The translations under genes were made by a program, and so were the position numbers. A DNA stretch of 64,000 nt from Aeromonas encheleia. Its GTDB lineage: Bacteria; Pseudomonadota; Gammaproteobacteria; Enterobacterales; Aeromonadaceae. Every line of letters begins with the position of its first letter. Position 1 is the first letter of the stretch. The notes under the pieces were generated by a model. It was not told where the DNA came from. It ran no database searches and saw nothing but the letters and a program-made list of their open reading frames with translations. Below, piece by piece: positions 1 to 9,928 of the stretch. The DNA lies in contig NZ_LR134376.1 of NCBI RefSeq assembly GCF_900637545.1, positions 4,028,001 through 4,092,000 on the forward strand, written 5' to 3'.

Positions 1-748
1 CATAGAGCCAGTAACTCGCCATGGCCGCCAGGCCAAACAGCACCGCAAACAGCGCCCAACCGGTGGAGATGCTGTGTTCACCCAGCCCCTGCAGGCCGAC
101 CGAGACCAGCACCATGCCGGCGCTGAACAGCACAAAGCCCTGCCAGTCGAAGCGGGCGGTGTGCTGACGCAGATCCGGCATGAAACTCCAGCTGGCGATG
201 AAACCTATCACCCCCACCGGCAGGTTGATGAGGAACACCCAGTGCCAGCTCGCCACCTCCACCAGCCAACCCCCCAGCGCCGGGCCGAGCAACGGCCCCA
301 GCAAACCCGGGATGGTGACGAAGGACATCACCCGCAGCAGCTCATGCTTGCTGTAGACCCGCAGCACGGCGAGGCGCCCTATGGGCATCAGCAAAGCTCC
401 GCCCACCCCTTGCAGCACCCGGGCGGCGACCAGCATGGGCAGGCTGTTGGCCGCGGCACAGGCCAGGGAGCCCAGGGTGAACAGCAGTATGGCCGCCAGG
501 TAGACGCGGCGGGTGCCGAATCTGTCCGCCAGCCAGCCGGAGGCGGGGATGAGCAGCGCCACCGTCAGCATGTAGGCGATGATCACCGACTGCATCTGCA
601 GCGGGCTCTCCCCCAACGCCGCGGCCATGCTGGGCAAGGCGGTGTTGAGTATGGTGCCATCGAGTGTCTGCATGAAGAAGCCGACCGCGGTCAGCAGGGG
701 CAGCCACTTGCGTTGGGCAGGGGTAACCAGGTGCGAGTGTTCGGGCAT
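1..748 (-). CDS. MFS multidrug efflux transporter, DHA2/EmrB-MdtD type (3' end outside window)
   Basis: The frame reads from an ATG at 748 to the window edge without a stop, about 249 residues of an expected ~460-500. It opens MPEHSHLVTPAQRKWLPLL and runs into TM1 with the FFMQTLDGTILNTALP signature of 14-TM DHA2 drug:proton antiporters. It continues with a GWLADRFGTRRV loop (motif A type) and a LLGPLLGPALGGWLVE stretch (motif C, antiporter signature). It would sit in the inner membrane and export drugs. MdtD of E. coli is the nearest family I recognise, but MdtD sits in an mdtABC operon and nothing here shows that, so I assign no symbol. Family confidence is high; substrate unknown. Confidence 0.85.
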   Translation of the reverse strand, partial: MPEHSHLVTPAQRKWLPLLTAVGFFMQTLDGTILNTALPSMAAALGESPLQMQSVIIAYMLTVALLIPASGWLADRFGTRRVYLAAILLFTLGSLACAAANSLPMLVAARVLQGVGGALLMPIGRLAVLRVYSKHELLRVMSFVTIPGLLGPLLGPALGGWLVEVASWHWVFLINLPVGVIGFIASWSFMPDLRQHTARFDWQGFVLFSAGMVLVSVGLQGLGEHSISTGWALFAVLFGLAAMASYWLY

Positions 749-831
749 GGGCAGCAACCTCTCCTTGTTGTCTTGACCTAAAAAGAGACTCGCACTCGCT
801 TTTTGAAAACGGGGCGGGTCACATCAGGATA

Positions 832-1959
832 TCAGGCATCCGGCTGGCCGAGCATGGCTCTGAGCTGCTCTTCGAGCGTGGGCTCAGGTGCCTTGAGAGT
901 CTCGAGGAACAGGGCCTCGATCCCGGCCTTGTCCCGGCTCTTGACGATAAACACCAGCCTGGATTGGGCCCGCCCTTCCGGCCACTCCCCCAGGGTCTGC
1001 AGCGGATAGAGCTGGCCGTGGACGCCGTGGATCACCACCGGCTGACTCTCTCCCTCCAGCAGCAGTATCCCCTTGAGCCGCAGCAGGGCATCGCCGTATT
1101 GGGCCTGCACCGCATCGATGGCGGCCAGCAGGCGAGACGGCCTGAGAGGCTCGCCGATGCGCAGGGAGAAGCTCTCGATGTTGCCGTGCTCGAAGTGGGT
1201 CGGGGTGGCGGTGCCCACCCTGGCCGCGACCGGCGTCATCCTCGGCTGCAGTGGCGAGGCCAGCCCCTGCTTCGGGGATTCGGTGCGCAGCCAGGCCAGC
1301 AGCTGGCGCACATCGCGCCCCGCCGCCTCGTTGTAGGCGCCGAGCTTCTCCAGCACGGTCGGCGACAGCTCGCCATTGCTCACCCGCTGGATCGGCGCCG
1401 CCGGGTTGAGCAGTGCCAGCCGGGCTTCCACCCGCGCCAGCACCTCGGTCTCCACCAGGTCGCCCTTGCTCACCACCAGCAGATCCGCCAGCGCCACCTG
1501 CTTGACCGCCTCGTACTGCTGGCCGAGCTGCTGCTCGATATGGCCGGCATCCACGACGGTGACTGTGCCATCGAAGCGGTAACGCTGGGCGATGAAGCCC
1601 TCCTCCTTCAGGGTGAACAGCACGGGGGCCGGATCCGCCAGCCCGGTGGTCTCTATGATGAGCCGCTTGAAGGGTTTGATCTTGCGCTGGATGGCCTTCA
1701 TAAACAGCCCCTGCAGCGCCTCCACCAGGGAGCCCTGCACCGAGCAACAGATACAGCCGGAATCGAGCAGCATCACCTGCTCGTCCACCTGCTGCACCAG
1801 ATGATGATCCAGCCCCACAGAGCCGAACTCGTTGATCAGCACCGCGCATTCGCCGAGCTCAGGCTGCTTGACCCAGTGGTTGAGCAAGGTGGTCTTGCCG
1901 CTGCCGAGGAAGCCGGTCAGCAGGGTGACGGGAATGCGGGTATCTTGCATATCGGTCAT
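832..1959 (-). CDS. CobW/COG0523-family G3E GTPase, YjiA-like putative metallochaperone
   Basis: This 375-residue protein has a Walker A GFLGSGKTT at about 16-24, the family-defining CxCC metal-binding motif in GCICC at about 68-72, a switch/Walker B stretch ETTGLADP at about 103-110, and SKGD at about 164-167 replacing the usual NKxD base-recognition motif. A CobW C-terminal domain fills the last ~120 residues. Members hydrolyse GTP and insert or handle Zn, Co or Fe in client proteins. It lies 9 bases after the flavoprotein gene on the same strand and is almost certainly cotranscribed with it. No Zur or Fur box was recognised, so the metal is unknown. A second ATG three codons in is an alternative start. 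Confidence 0.9.
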   Translation of the reverse strand: MTDMQDTRIPVTLLTGFLGSGKTTLLNHWVKQPELGECAVLINEFGSVGLDHHLVQQVDEQVMLLDSGCICCSVQGSLVEALQGLFMKAIQRKIKPFKRLIIETTGLADPAPVLFTLKEEGFIAQRYRFDGTVTVVDAGHIEQQLGQQYEAVKQVALADLLVVSKGDLVETEVLARVEARLALLNPAAPIQRVSNGELSPTVLEKLGAYNEAAGRDVRQLLAWLRTESPKQGLASPLQPRMTPVAARVGTATPTHFEHGNIESFSLRIGEPLRPSRLLAAIDAVQAQYGDALLRLKGILLLEGESQPVVIHGVHGQLYPLQTLGEWPEGRAQSRLVFIVKSRDKAGIEALFLETLKAPEPTLEEQLRAMLGQPDA

Positions 1960-1968
1960 GTTAGCGCC

Positions 1969-3363
1969 TCACCGGTTGGCAAACAGATCGGCGAGCCAGC
2001 GGTTTTCGAACCGGCCGCAGGGATCGAGCTCGGCCTTGAGGGCCAGGAAGTCGTGCCAGCGCGGCAGCAGGGCCGGGAAGTCGTAGAGATCCATCGCCAG
2101 GTGCTTGCCGAAGTGGGGAATGCCGCCGAGCGGCACCAACAGTTGTTGCAGCTCGCGCATCTGCTCCATGGAGCCATTGACGAAGGTGCCATCCGCCGCC
2201 AGATAGACCAGGAAGCCGACCCAGCACACCGACTGGTCATAGGCCGCGCTGAGCCAGGCCTCGGAGGGGCCGGTGCAACGCAGGATAAAGGGGTAATGCA
2301 GCACGCCGGGGTTGGCCTGCTGCCAGCGCTGCAGGATCTCCAGCGCCTCGGCCATGCGGTGCAGCGGCACCGCCACCTCGCAGTTGATCTGGGGCGCCGG
2401 TATCCCCTTGCAGAGGATCTGGTAGACGTTACCCACCAGATCGGAGGCGTCCTTGAAGCGGCGCACCGTCTCGAAGTGCTCCCCGAGCCGCGCCTCGTCC
2501 TTGGTGTCCTTGGCCATCTTCTGCAGGGTGGCATCTATGGTGGCATTCATGCGGGCATCTATGTCCCCCTCCAGCAGCAGCGGCTCGCTGCCCGCGGCGC
2601 GGTAACGCTCGACCTCCTCGTCACTGGCGGGATCCACCAGCCAGATGTGGCTCTCGCCGGTCCAGGCGAACCACCAGCTCTTCACGAAGCCGTGCTCGCG
2701 GTTGAGCCGCTCGTTGTGCTCCAGCAGGAAGGGGTAGTCGGTGGTGAACTTGGTGCAGCGCATGATGCGGTTTGGCACCGTGCGCAGGGTGACGTCGAGC
2801 AGTATGCCGAGCATCCCCATGCCCATCACGAAGGCGCCGAAGCGCGGGTCGGTGCGATCAACCCGGATGAGGTCGCCATTGGCCAGCATGAGGGTCATGG
2901 CCTCCACCGCATCGCACAGGGCGGACTGGTGCAGCCCCTGGCCGTGGGTGCCGGTGCTGAGCGCGCCCCCCAGGGTCTGGATGCCGATGACCCCCGGCGA
3001 GGCGGGCAGCATCCGCTCCATGGCGATGAGATCGGCGTAGACGGTATCGAGCGGCGTCCCCGCCTGATAGGTGACGCTCTCCTCCGTCTTGCTGAGCTGG
3101 CCGCGCAGATGGTGCAGATCCACCAGCAGCGCCTGGCTGCCCTCGGCATAGACGCTGTGGATGGGTTCGAAGGAGAGCCCTGAGCCGATCAGCCGCAGCT
3201 TGCGCTCGGGATGTTCACGCAGCAGGCGTTGCAGCTGGTCGCGGCTGGTCGGGCGCCACACCTGCTCCAGCGCACCGAGGGGGTTGGTCCTGGACCAGTT
3301 GAACAGCACCTCTCGATTGCCAATCGCCTTGATGCTGTGAAATGCCTGGAACCTGACCGTCAT
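1969..3363 (-). CDS. FAD-linked oxidoreductase, D-arabinono-1,4-lactone oxidase (ALO/VAO) family
   Basis: About 464 residues: an N-terminal FAD-binding PCMH/VAO domain (RPTSRDQLQRLL, then IGSGLSFEP, then the GxLSTGTHG-like loop GALSTGTHGQGLHQ) and a C-terminal ALO substrate domain ending in a DFPALLPRW/DPCGRFEN stretch. Related enzymes oxidise sugar-1,4-lactones or alditols. In covalent-flavin members the GSGHS motif carries the flavinylated His; here that position is Leu, as in plant galactonolactone dehydrogenase, so FAD is probably non-covalent. I place the start at the ATG at 3363, which has a GAGG six bases upstream; another ATG four codons earlier (3375) is possible. It is the first gene of a likely operon with the CobW GTPase. 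Confidence 0.85.
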   Translation of the reverse strand: MTVRFQAFHSIKAIGNREVLFNWSRTNPLGALEQVWRPTSRDQLQRLLREHPERKLRLIGSGLSFEPIHSVYAEGSQALLVDLHHLRGQLSKTEESVTYQAGTPLDTVYADLIAMERMLPASPGVIGIQTLGGALSTGTHGQGLHQSALCDAVEAMTLMLANGDLIRVDRTDPRFGAFVMGMGMLGILLDVTLRTVPNRIMRCTKFTTDYPFLLEHNERLNREHGFVKSWWFAWTGESHIWLVDPASDEEVERYRAAGSEPLLLEGDIDARMNATIDATLQKMAKDTKDEARLGEHFETVRRFKDASDLVGNVYQILCKGIPAPQINCEVAVPLHRMAEALEILQRWQQANPGVLHYPFILRCTGPSEAWLSAAYDQSVCWVGFLVYLAADGTFVNGSMEQMRELQQLLVPLGGIPHFGKHLAMDLYDFPALLPRWHDFLALKAELDPCGRFENRWLADLFANR

Positions 3364-3519
3364 ACCGCGCCTCATCTGACTTCAAAATGAGCGTCAATTC
3401 TACCGAAAAGTGAGCCGCAAGGCATGAAAAACAAGCCCCTACAGTCGAGGGGGTGGATAACGAAGGCCTGACCCGTGCAAAGCGGGGATGCTGGCGGCCA
3501 TCGCAAGGCCCAAGCGCGA

Positions 3520-5085
3520 TCAGCTGGCGAGCGACATGACCCGGCTGGCCGCCTCCGCCCGCAGCATCGCACAAAACTGCCGGAGCGGCACCGGGCGACC
3601 GAACAGATAGCCCTGCAGGTAGGTCACCTTGCCCTTGAGATAATTCGCCTGCTGGCGGGTCTCGACCCCTTCGGCGATCAGGGTCAGTCCGAGCCGGCTA
3701 CCGAGATCGATCACGTTGTCGACTATGTGCTTGGACAGGGATTCGGTGCCGATCCGGCCGATGAAGGATTGATCGATCTTGAGGTAGTCCACATTGAATT
3801 GCTGCAGATAGACCAGGCTGGAGTGGCCGGTGCCGAAGTCATCCATGGCCAGCCTGACCCCCATCTCGTTCAGTTGCCTGAACAGCGAGAGGGTATGGGG
3901 ATCCGCCACCAGCAGCTCACGCTCGGTCAGCTCGAGCACCAGCACCACCTTGCCCGGCTCGAAGCGGGCGAGAAACTCGCGACACTCCCTCAGCAGGATG
4001 TAGTCGCGGCAATGGGCCGCGCTGATGTTGAAGCTGATGTGAAAACCTTCGGGCAGACGCCGCTGTTCGGCGGCCAGCCGCTGGCCCACCTCCGCCATGA
4101 TGAGGCTGGTCATGGGCACGATCAGACCGCTGACCTCCGCCTGGGGAATGAACAGGTCCGGGCGGATCAGGCCCGCGTTCGGATGCTGCCAGCGCATCAG
4201 CACCTCGGCCCCCATGATCCGCTCGCCATCGGTCGACACCAGGGGCTGCAGGAAGGGGACAAATTCCCGCGCCTGCAGGGCGCGCGCCAGCTCGTTGGCC
4301 GGGGAGCGAGGACGACTCAGCAGCCACCACATGAGCAGGGCAAAGCCGATGCAGATCCCCGTCAGCACCAGCAGTCCAAACCAACGGTGCTGCAACAACC
4401 CTTGCCAGCTGGTGGAAAACTTCTGCCCCACGTAAATGGCGAGGGGATAATCCTGCGAGTGCAGCATGACATGGGCCTCGCCGGACAGGGCGGGGGCCTC
4501 GCTGAAGAAGTTGCCCTGCTCGTCGAGCCAGTGGCTACCGACGTTCAGCATCAGCTCGAGGGAGGGAATATGAAGGCTCAGGATGAAGCTGAGGTAGTCG
4601 CCATCGATCAGCGCCAGGGTGGACGCCTCCCCCTGCACGGCCCGCACCGCCAGGAAGGGGTGACCATTGCGAACGGGGCTGCTGTTGCTCAGCAGCAGCT
4701 GCCCCTGGCTGTATTTCTCCGCCGCATAGGGCATCTGATAGGAGCCGAAGAAGGAGGTGCAGTAGATGTTGCCCTCGTGCGCCAGATTGACCGAGCGGAT
4801 GAAAGACTCCATGGCCGCCTTCTCCCTCAGGTCAAACAGCACGGCTTCGCAGGGCTTGCCCAGCAGCGGCAACGCATTGCGGTTGGCCTCCTTGGCATGC
4901 CCCAGCATGTTTTCCAGCATGGTCATGGCGCGATCCGCCGCCTGATTGGACTCCAGCAACAGACCCGCCTGATAACGGTTGTACAACGCCCAGCTGCCGA
5001 GCAGCATGGGCAGTGTGAATACCAGCAAGGTGATGGTCAGACGCAGCCAGGGCCGAGCCGTGTCGAACGCGGGGGAATAGGTCAT
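3520..5085 (-). CDS. CSS-motif/EAL cyclic-di-GMP phosphodiesterase (paralog 1)
   Basis: 521 residues. An N-terminal TM (about 16-35) and a second TM (about 232-252) enclose a periplasmic CSS-motif domain with two cysteines (KPCEAV and IYCTSFFG). The C-terminal EAL domain carries EVLMRWQHP, FNISAAHC, LELTERE, DDFGTG, KIDQSF, AEGVET and QGYLFGRP, so the metal and catalytic set looks intact; the signature itself is EVL. In E. coli relatives (PdeB/PdeC type) a periplasmic disulfide in this domain restrains the phosphodiesterase, so redox or DSB control is plausible. It hydrolyses c-di-GMP to pGpG at the inner membrane. The adjacent upstream gene is its paralog. Confidence 0.92.
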   Translation of the reverse strand: MTYSPAFDTARPWLRLTITLLVFTLPMLLGSWALYNRYQAGLLLESNQAADRAMTMLENMLGHAKEANRNALPLLGKPCEAVLFDLREKAAMESFIRSVNLAHEGNIYCTSFFGSYQMPYAAEKYSQGQLLLSNSSPVRNGHPFLAVRAVQGEASTLALIDGDYLSFILSLHIPSLELMLNVGSHWLDEQGNFFSEAPALSGEAHVMLHSQDYPLAIYVGQKFSTSWQGLLQHRWFGLLVLTGICIGFALLMWWLLSRPRSPANELARALQAREFVPFLQPLVSTDGERIMGAEVLMRWQHPNAGLIRPDLFIPQAEVSGLIVPMTSLIMAEVGQRLAAEQRRLPEGFHISFNISAAHCRDYILLRECREFLARFEPGKVVLVLELTERELLVADPHTLSLFRQLNEMGVRLAMDDFGTGHSSLVYLQQFNVDYLKIDQSFIGRIGTESLSKHIVDNVIDLGSRLGLTLIAEGVETRQQANYLKGKVTYLQGYLFGRPVPLRQFCAMLRAEAASRVMSLAS

Positions 5086-5197
5086 GGGTGGTCCTGCTGC
5101 ACAAGGACCGCCATGTTAACGATAGAAACTGAACCCAGGCCTAACCGTACAAAAAACAACCACACGAAGATGTTCTGGTGGGCGCCATGAGGCGCCC

Positions 5198-6772
5198 CTA
5201 GGCAAGATCCGCGAGCCTCGGCGCCGCCGACCCGGCTTCCGGCTGCAGCTCGGCGCAGAACTGCGGCAGCGGGATCGGCTGACCGAACAGGTAGCCCTGC
5301 AGATAGTCGACCCCCTTGTCGCGCAGATAATCGGCCTGCGCCTCGGTCTCGACCCCTTCCGCCACCAGCGCCAGCCCCAGCCGCGAGCCCAGATCGATGA
5401 CATTGTCCACTATGTGTTCGGAGAGGGACTCGGTGCCGATCCGGCCGATGAAGGAGCGATCGATCTTGAGATAGTCCACGTGGAACTGCTGCAGATAGAG
5501 GAGGCTGGAATGGCCGGTGCCGAAGTCATCGACCGCCAGCTTGACCCCCATCTCGTCCAGCTGCTTGAACAGGGAGAGCGTGTGCGCGTCCGCCACCAGC
5601 AGCTCGCGCTCGGTCAGCTCCAGCACCAGCACCACCCGGCCCGGGATGAAGTGCGCGAGGAAGCCGCGGCACTCCTCCAGCAGGGAGAGATCCCGGCAAT
5701 GGGCCGCACTGATGTTGAGTCCAACATGGAAGCCGTCCGGCAGCTTGTCCTGCCGGGCCGCCAGTTGCACGGCCACCGCCTGGATCAGCTGGCTGGTCAT
5801 GGGGACTATCACCCCGCACTCCTCGGCCTGGGGAATGAACAGGTCGGGGCGGATCAGACCAGAGCTCGGGTGCTGCCAGCGCATCAGCACCTCGGCCCCC
5901 ATCACCTTGCCGTCGCCACTGGTCACCAGGGGTTGCAGATAGGGCACGAACTCCCGCGCCCGCAGCGCCCGCTTCAGCTCCCCCTCCATGGAGCGTGGCC
6001 GCCCCAGCAGCCACCACACCAGCAGCGAGATGCACAGCGAGAAGCCCAGCAGCATCAGGATGGTCAGGTGCCTGACATGCCACAGCGCCCCCCAGATGGA
6101 GGGCAGTTCGAAACCGGCATAGACGGAGAGCGGATAGTGCTCGGACTTGAGCTTGTGCACCGCCAGGGTCGGCAATCTGTGATAGCCCTCCATCAGGTGC
6201 CCCTTCTCATCCAGCCAGGCGTTGCCCACATGCAGCTGCACCTCCCCCGAGACCGGGGCACTCAGGGCCAGCATCAGCTTCAGGTATTCGCTGTCGATGG
6301 TGCTGAGCACGGCCCCATCCTGCGATTCGGTGCGCACCGCCAGCATGGGGTGATTGGCCCTGACCGGGTTGCCCGACAGCAGGCGCAGGAAGCCCCCGCT
6401 GTAGGCACCGACATCGTCCTCCCAGTGCACATCCCCGAACAGCGAGTTGCAGTAGACCCCGTAGTCGTTGATGAGGCTGGCGCTACGGACGAAAGGGGCC
6501 AGCGTGACCTCCCTGCGCAACGTCAGCAGCGAGGTTTTGCAGGGGTGCCTGATCAGCGGGAAGATGTTTCTGTTGGCCCCCTCGGCATGATGCAGCATCG
6601 CCTCCATCAGGCGTACCGCCTTGGTGGCGGCCAGCTCGGATTGCTTGTCCAGGGTGTGCAGATAGTTGCTGTGCAGCTCCCACAGGCCCACCGAGGTCGG
6701 GAGCGCAAACACCAGCAAGGCACATAACAGCCGCCAGCAGGGGCGCGCGGCATCTAATCCCAATAGAAACAT
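5198..6772 (-). CDS. CSS-motif/EAL cyclic-di-GMP phosphodiesterase (paralog 2)
   Basis: Same architecture as the neighbouring downstream gene: TM1, periplasmic CSS domain with cysteines in RHPCKTS and VYCNSLFG, TM2 (about 237-258), then an EAL domain with EVLMRWQHP, LNISAAHC, LELTERE, DDFGTG, KIDRSF, AEGVET and QGYLFGQP, all apparently catalytic. The frame stays open to an ATG at 6901, but the extra 43 residues do not match the paralog. The ATG at 6772 (MFLLGLDAARPCWRLL) gives 524 residues, near the paralog's 521, so I use it. 112 bases separate the two genes. The CSS regions differ far more than the EAL domains, which suggests divergent sensing with shared output. Confidence 0.9.
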   Translation of the reverse strand: MFLLGLDAARPCWRLLCALLVFALPTSVGLWELHSNYLHTLDKQSELAATKAVRLMEAMLHHAEGANRNIFPLIRHPCKTSLLTLRREVTLAPFVRSASLINDYGVYCNSLFGDVHWEDDVGAYSGGFLRLLSGNPVRANHPMLAVRTESQDGAVLSTIDSEYLKLMLALSAPVSGEVQLHVGNAWLDEKGHLMEGYHRLPTLAVHKLKSEHYPLSVYAGFELPSIWGALWHVRHLTILMLLGFSLCISLLVWWLLGRPRSMEGELKRALRAREFVPYLQPLVTSGDGKVMGAEVLMRWQHPSSGLIRPDLFIPQAEECGVIVPMTSQLIQAVAVQLAARQDKLPDGFHVGLNISAAHCRDLSLLEECRGFLAHFIPGRVVLVLELTERELLVADAHTLSLFKQLDEMGVKLAVDDFGTGHSSLLYLQQFHVDYLKIDRSFIGRIGTESLSEHIVDNVIDLGSRLGLALVAEGVETEAQADYLRDKGVDYLQGYLFGQPIPLPQFCAELQPEAGSAAPRLADLA

Positions 6773-7038
6773 TGTCTGACCATCCAGGAATGAGGCGGAT
6801 AGAACGACCAGCCCCATGACATCGGCACCTCGCCGGCATGAGGCCCAGAGTCGCAGCCAAAAAAGCGGGGCATGATACAGCGGCCGATCCGTTGCGCTCA
6901 CGAACCAGATCAGTTTTTACTCAATAAAGAGAGAAATGCGTCGAGGGGGATGGCGGGGCATGGGGGCGTTCCCCTCCCCTTATCTCGCCAGCGTCAGGCC
7001 GCAGGATCCTGAGGCGTCTCAGTCTGCTTGGCGCCATG
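6773..7038. other. Intergenic stretch between the EAL gene and the acnB terminator
   Basis: This stretch upstream of the second EAL gene carries its putative leader and the unused in-frame ATGs at 6817 and 6901. I see no convincing gene, RNA or repeat. An AT-rich patch at about 6910-6935 is a plausible place for the EAL gene promoter, but I could not fit confident -35/-10 boxes. Confidence 0.4.
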
Positions 7039-7068
7039 AAAAAGCCCCGACATGGGCCGGGGCTTTTT
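7039..7068 (-). terminator. Rho-independent terminator after acnB
   Basis: An inverted repeat pairs AAAAAGCCCC (7039-7048) with GGGGCTTTTT (7059-7068) around a 10-base loop. Read on the minus strand it is a GC stem followed by a T-run just past the acnB stop at 7102. The A-run on the other side would let it work in both directions. Confidence 0.85.
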
Positions 7069-7101
7069 ATCAGACTGCGTGCGCCGCGTCGGCGCCCAGC
7101 C

Positions 7102-9699
7102 TTACACCGCTTGCTGCAAGATCACCGCATCGGCCTTCTTGGTATAGGAGGCGATCTCGTTGAAGTTGAGGTAGCGATAGGTATCGGCCGCGGTGGCATC
7201 CAGCGCCTTGGCGTACTGCAGGTACTCCGCCACGGTCGGGATCTTGCCGGTGATGGCGGCAACCGCGGCCAGCTCGGCGGAGGCCAGGTAGACGTTGGCG
7301 CCCTTGCCCAGACGGTTAGGGAAGTTACGGGTGGAGGTGGAGACCACGGAAGCCCCCTCCGCAACCCGCGCCTGGTTACCCATGCACAGGGAACAACCCG
7401 GGATCTCGATGCGGGCACCGACCCGGCCGAAGATGCCGTAGTAGCCCTCTTCGGTCAGCTGATCCTTGTCCATCTTGGTGGGCGGGGCTATCCACATGCG
7501 GGTCGGCAGCTCGCCCTGGTACTTCTCGAGCAGCTTGCCGGCGGCGCGGAAGTGGCCGATGTTGGTCATGCAGGAGCCGATGAACACCTCATCGATCTGG
7601 CAACCAGCCACGTCGCTCAGCAGGCGGGCATCGTCCGGATCGTTCGGCGCACAGAGGATGGGCTCCTTGATAGTGGCGAGATCGATCTCGATGATTTCGG
7701 CGTACTCGGCATCCTTGTCCGCTTCCATCAGCACCGGATTGGCCAACCACTCCTCCATCCCCCTGATACGGCGGGTGATGGTGCGCACGTCGCCGTAGCC
7801 TTCGGACAGCATCCACTTCAGCATGACGATGTTGGACTTGAGGTACTCGATGATCGGTGCCTGATCCAGCTTGATGGTGCAACCGGCGGCGGAGCGCTCG
7901 GCGCTGGCGTCGGCCAGCTCGAACGCCTGCTCCACCTTCAGGGTCGGCAGCCCCTCGATCTCGAGGATACGGCCGGAGAAGATGTTCTTCTTGCCTGCCT
8001 TCTCCACGGTCAGCAGGCCGCGCTGGATGGCGGCGTAGGGGATGGCATGGACCAGGTCACGCAGGGTGATGCCCGGTTGCAGCTCGCCCTTGAAGCGCAC
8101 CAGCACGGATTCCGGCATGTCCAGCGGCATCACGCCGGTGGCGGCGGCGAAGGCCACCAGACCGGAGCCCGCCGGGAAGGAGATCCCGATGGGGAAACGG
8201 GTGTGAGAGTCACCACCGGTGCCCACGGTGTCCGGCAGCAGCATGCGGTTCAGCCAGGAGTGGATGACGCCGTCACCGGGACGCAGGGAGACGCCGCCGC
8301 GGTTCATGATGAAGTCCGGCAGGGTGTGGTGGGTCTGCACGTCGATGGGCTTCGGATAGGCGGCGGTGTGGCAGAAGGACTGCATGGTCAGATCGGCGGA
8401 GAAGCCGAGGCAGGCCAAGTCTTTCAGCTCATCCCGAGTCATCGGGCCCGTGGTGTCCTGGGAACCGACCGTGGTCATGCGGGGCTCGCAGTAGGTGCCG
8501 GGACGGATGCCCTGCACGCCGCAGGCCTTGCCCACCATCTTCTGGGCCAGGGTGTAACCCTTGCCGGTGTCGGCCACAGGCACAGGGCGACGGAACACGG
8601 TGGAGAACGGCAGCGCCAGCGCCTCGCGCGCCTTGTCGGTCAGGCCGCGGCCGATGATCAGCGGGATACGGCCACCGGCGCGCACCTCGTCGATCAGCAC
8701 CTCGGTCTTGAGGGTGAACTCGGCCAGCACCTCACCGGTGCCGTGGCGGGTGATCTTGCCCTCATAGGGGAAGATGTCGATCACATCGCCCATCTCCAGC
8801 TTGGAGACATCCACCTCGATGGGCAGGGCGCCGGCATCTTCCATGGTGTTGAAGAAGATGGGGGCGATCTTGCCGCCGAGGCAGACGCCACCGGCACGCT
8901 TGTTCGGCACGAACGGGATGTCGTCGCCCATGAACCAGAGCACCGAGTTGGTGGCGGACTTGCGGGAAGAGCCGGTACCGACCACGTCACCGACGTAGGC
9001 CAGCGGGAAGCCGGTCTGCTTGAGCTCTTCGATGGCCTTGACCGGGCCTATCACGCCATCCTTGTCCGGGGTGATGCCGGGGCGGGCGTTTTTCAGCATG
9101 GCCAGGGCATGGAGCGGGATATCGGGACGGGACCAGGCATCCGGTGCCGGTGACAGGTCATCGGTGTTGGTCTCACCGGTCACCTTGAACACGGTGACGG
9201 TGATCTTCTCGGCCAGGGCCGGGCGGTTCAGGAACCACTCGGCATCGGCCCAGGACTGCAGCACCCGTTGGGCGTGCGCGTTACCGGCCTTGGCCTTCTC
9301 TTCCACGTCGTGGAAGGAGTCGAACATCAGCAGGGTGTGGGAGAGGCCCTTGGCAGCAAGAGGGGCCAGCTCGGCATCATCCAGCAGATCGATCAGCGGC
9401 TGGATGTTGTAACCACCCTGCATGGTGCCGAGCAGCTCGACGGCTTCGGCCGCGGTCAGGATCGGGGAGTGCGCCTCGCCCTTGGCGACGGCGGTGAGGA
9501 AACCGGCCTTCACGTAGGCCGCTTCATCAACACCAGGTGGAATTCGGGAGGACAACAGTTCTTTCAGAAAATCTTGTTCACCGGCGGGCGGGTTCTTGAG
9601 CAGTTCAACCAGGGCGGCGACTTGCTCTGCATCCAGAGGTTTGGCAACCACGCCCTCGGCGGCACGTTCTGCGACGTGTTTACGGTAGGTTTCAAGCAC
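7102..9699 (-). CDS. acnB: Aconitate hydratase B (bifunctional aconitase / 2-methylisocitrate dehydratase)
   Basis: The 865-residue product has the AcnB domain order: an N-terminal HEAT-like domain (about 1-160), the swivel domain moved towards the N-terminus, then the three catalytic domains. The [4Fe-4S] ligands fall at Cys710 ([10 protein letters not shown]), Cys769 and Cys772 (CSLCMGNQ), exactly the E. coli AcnB numbering. It interconverts citrate and isocitrate in the TCA cycle, can act in the 2-methylcitrate route, and as apo-protein AcnB binds mRNA in E. coli. It is a single-gene unit with its own terminator. In E. coli acnB also lies near lpd, with yacH between; here a patatin gene, an MCP and two lipoprotein genes fill that gap. 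Confidence 0.98.
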   Translation of the reverse strand: MLETYRKHVAERAAEGVVAKPLDAEQVAALVELLKNPPAGEQDFLKELLSSRIPPGVDEAAYVKAGFLTAVAKGEAHSPILTAAEAVELLGTMQGGYNIQPLIDLLDDAELAPLAAKGLSHTLLMFDSFHDVEEKAKAGNAHAQRVLQSWADAEWFLNRPALAEKITVTVFKVTGETNTDDLSPAPDAWSRPDIPLHALAMLKNARPGITPDKDGVIGPVKAIEELKQTGFPLAYVGDVVGTGSSRKSATNSVLWFMGDDIPFVPNKRAGGVCLGGKIAPIFFNTMEDAGALPIEVDVSKLEMGDVIDIFPYEGKITRHGTGEVLAEFTLKTEVLIDEVRAGGRIPLIIGRGLTDKAREALALPFSTVFRRPVPVADTGKGYTLAQKMVGKACGVQGIRPGTYCEPRMTTVGSQDTTGPMTRDELKDLACLGFSADLTMQSFCHTAAYPKPIDVQTHHTLPDFIMNRGGVSLRPGDGVIHSWLNRMLLPDTVGTGGDSHTRFPIGISFPAGSGLVAFAAATGVMPLDMPESVLVRFKGELQPGITLRDLVHAIPYAAIQRGLLTVEKAGKKNIFSGRILEIEGLPTLKVEQAFELADASAERSAAGCTIKLDQAPIIEYLKSNIVMLKWMLSEGYGDVRTITRRIRGMEEWLANPVLMEADKDAEYAEIIEIDLATIKEPILCAPNDPDDARLLSDVAGCQIDEVFIGSCMTNIGHFRAAGKLLEKYQGELPTRMWIAPPTKMDKDQLTEEGYYGIFGRVGARIEIPGCSLCMGNQARVAEGASVVSTSTRNFPNRLGKGANVYLASAELAAVAAITGKIPTVAEYLQYAKALDATAADTYRYLNFNEIASYTKKADAVILQQAV

Positions 9700-9928
9700 G
9701 ACTAATTCCTCTTTGGTCTTTTTTTTGGGGTTCGCCCAAGCTCGCGGCGATCGTCCTTGCGGGACACCCGTAGGGTGCCCCCCACTATATAAGTTTTAAC
9801 GAGTAAGTAAAATCCAAACCCTGCTCACTTATTCACCAAACCAACATAACCATCTAACCTTGCTCAGGTTTTTTAAAAGTACAAAAAACGCGCCAGACAC
9901 AAATTAACAAAAAGGCAGCATTTAGCCC
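9700..9928 (-). promoter_or_regulatory. acnB upstream region with a leader hairpin
   Basis: 229 bases without a gene. An imperfect hairpin (9761-9769 with 9773-9781, GGG/CACC arms, one mismatch, 3-base loop) would lie in the acnB leader. AT-rich sequence at about 9785-9850, including a TATATAGT-like -10 candidate on the minus strand, is where the acnB promoter should be; no -35 fits cleanly. No terminator for the patatin gene's neighbour was recognised. Confidence 0.35.

Noticed and set aside
964..3183. A 739-codon plus-strand frame across the CobW and flavoprotein genes
   Set aside because: It is the antisense of two clear genes, rich in Arg/Gln/His/Gly as high-GC shadow frames are, with no domain or Shine-Dalgarno.
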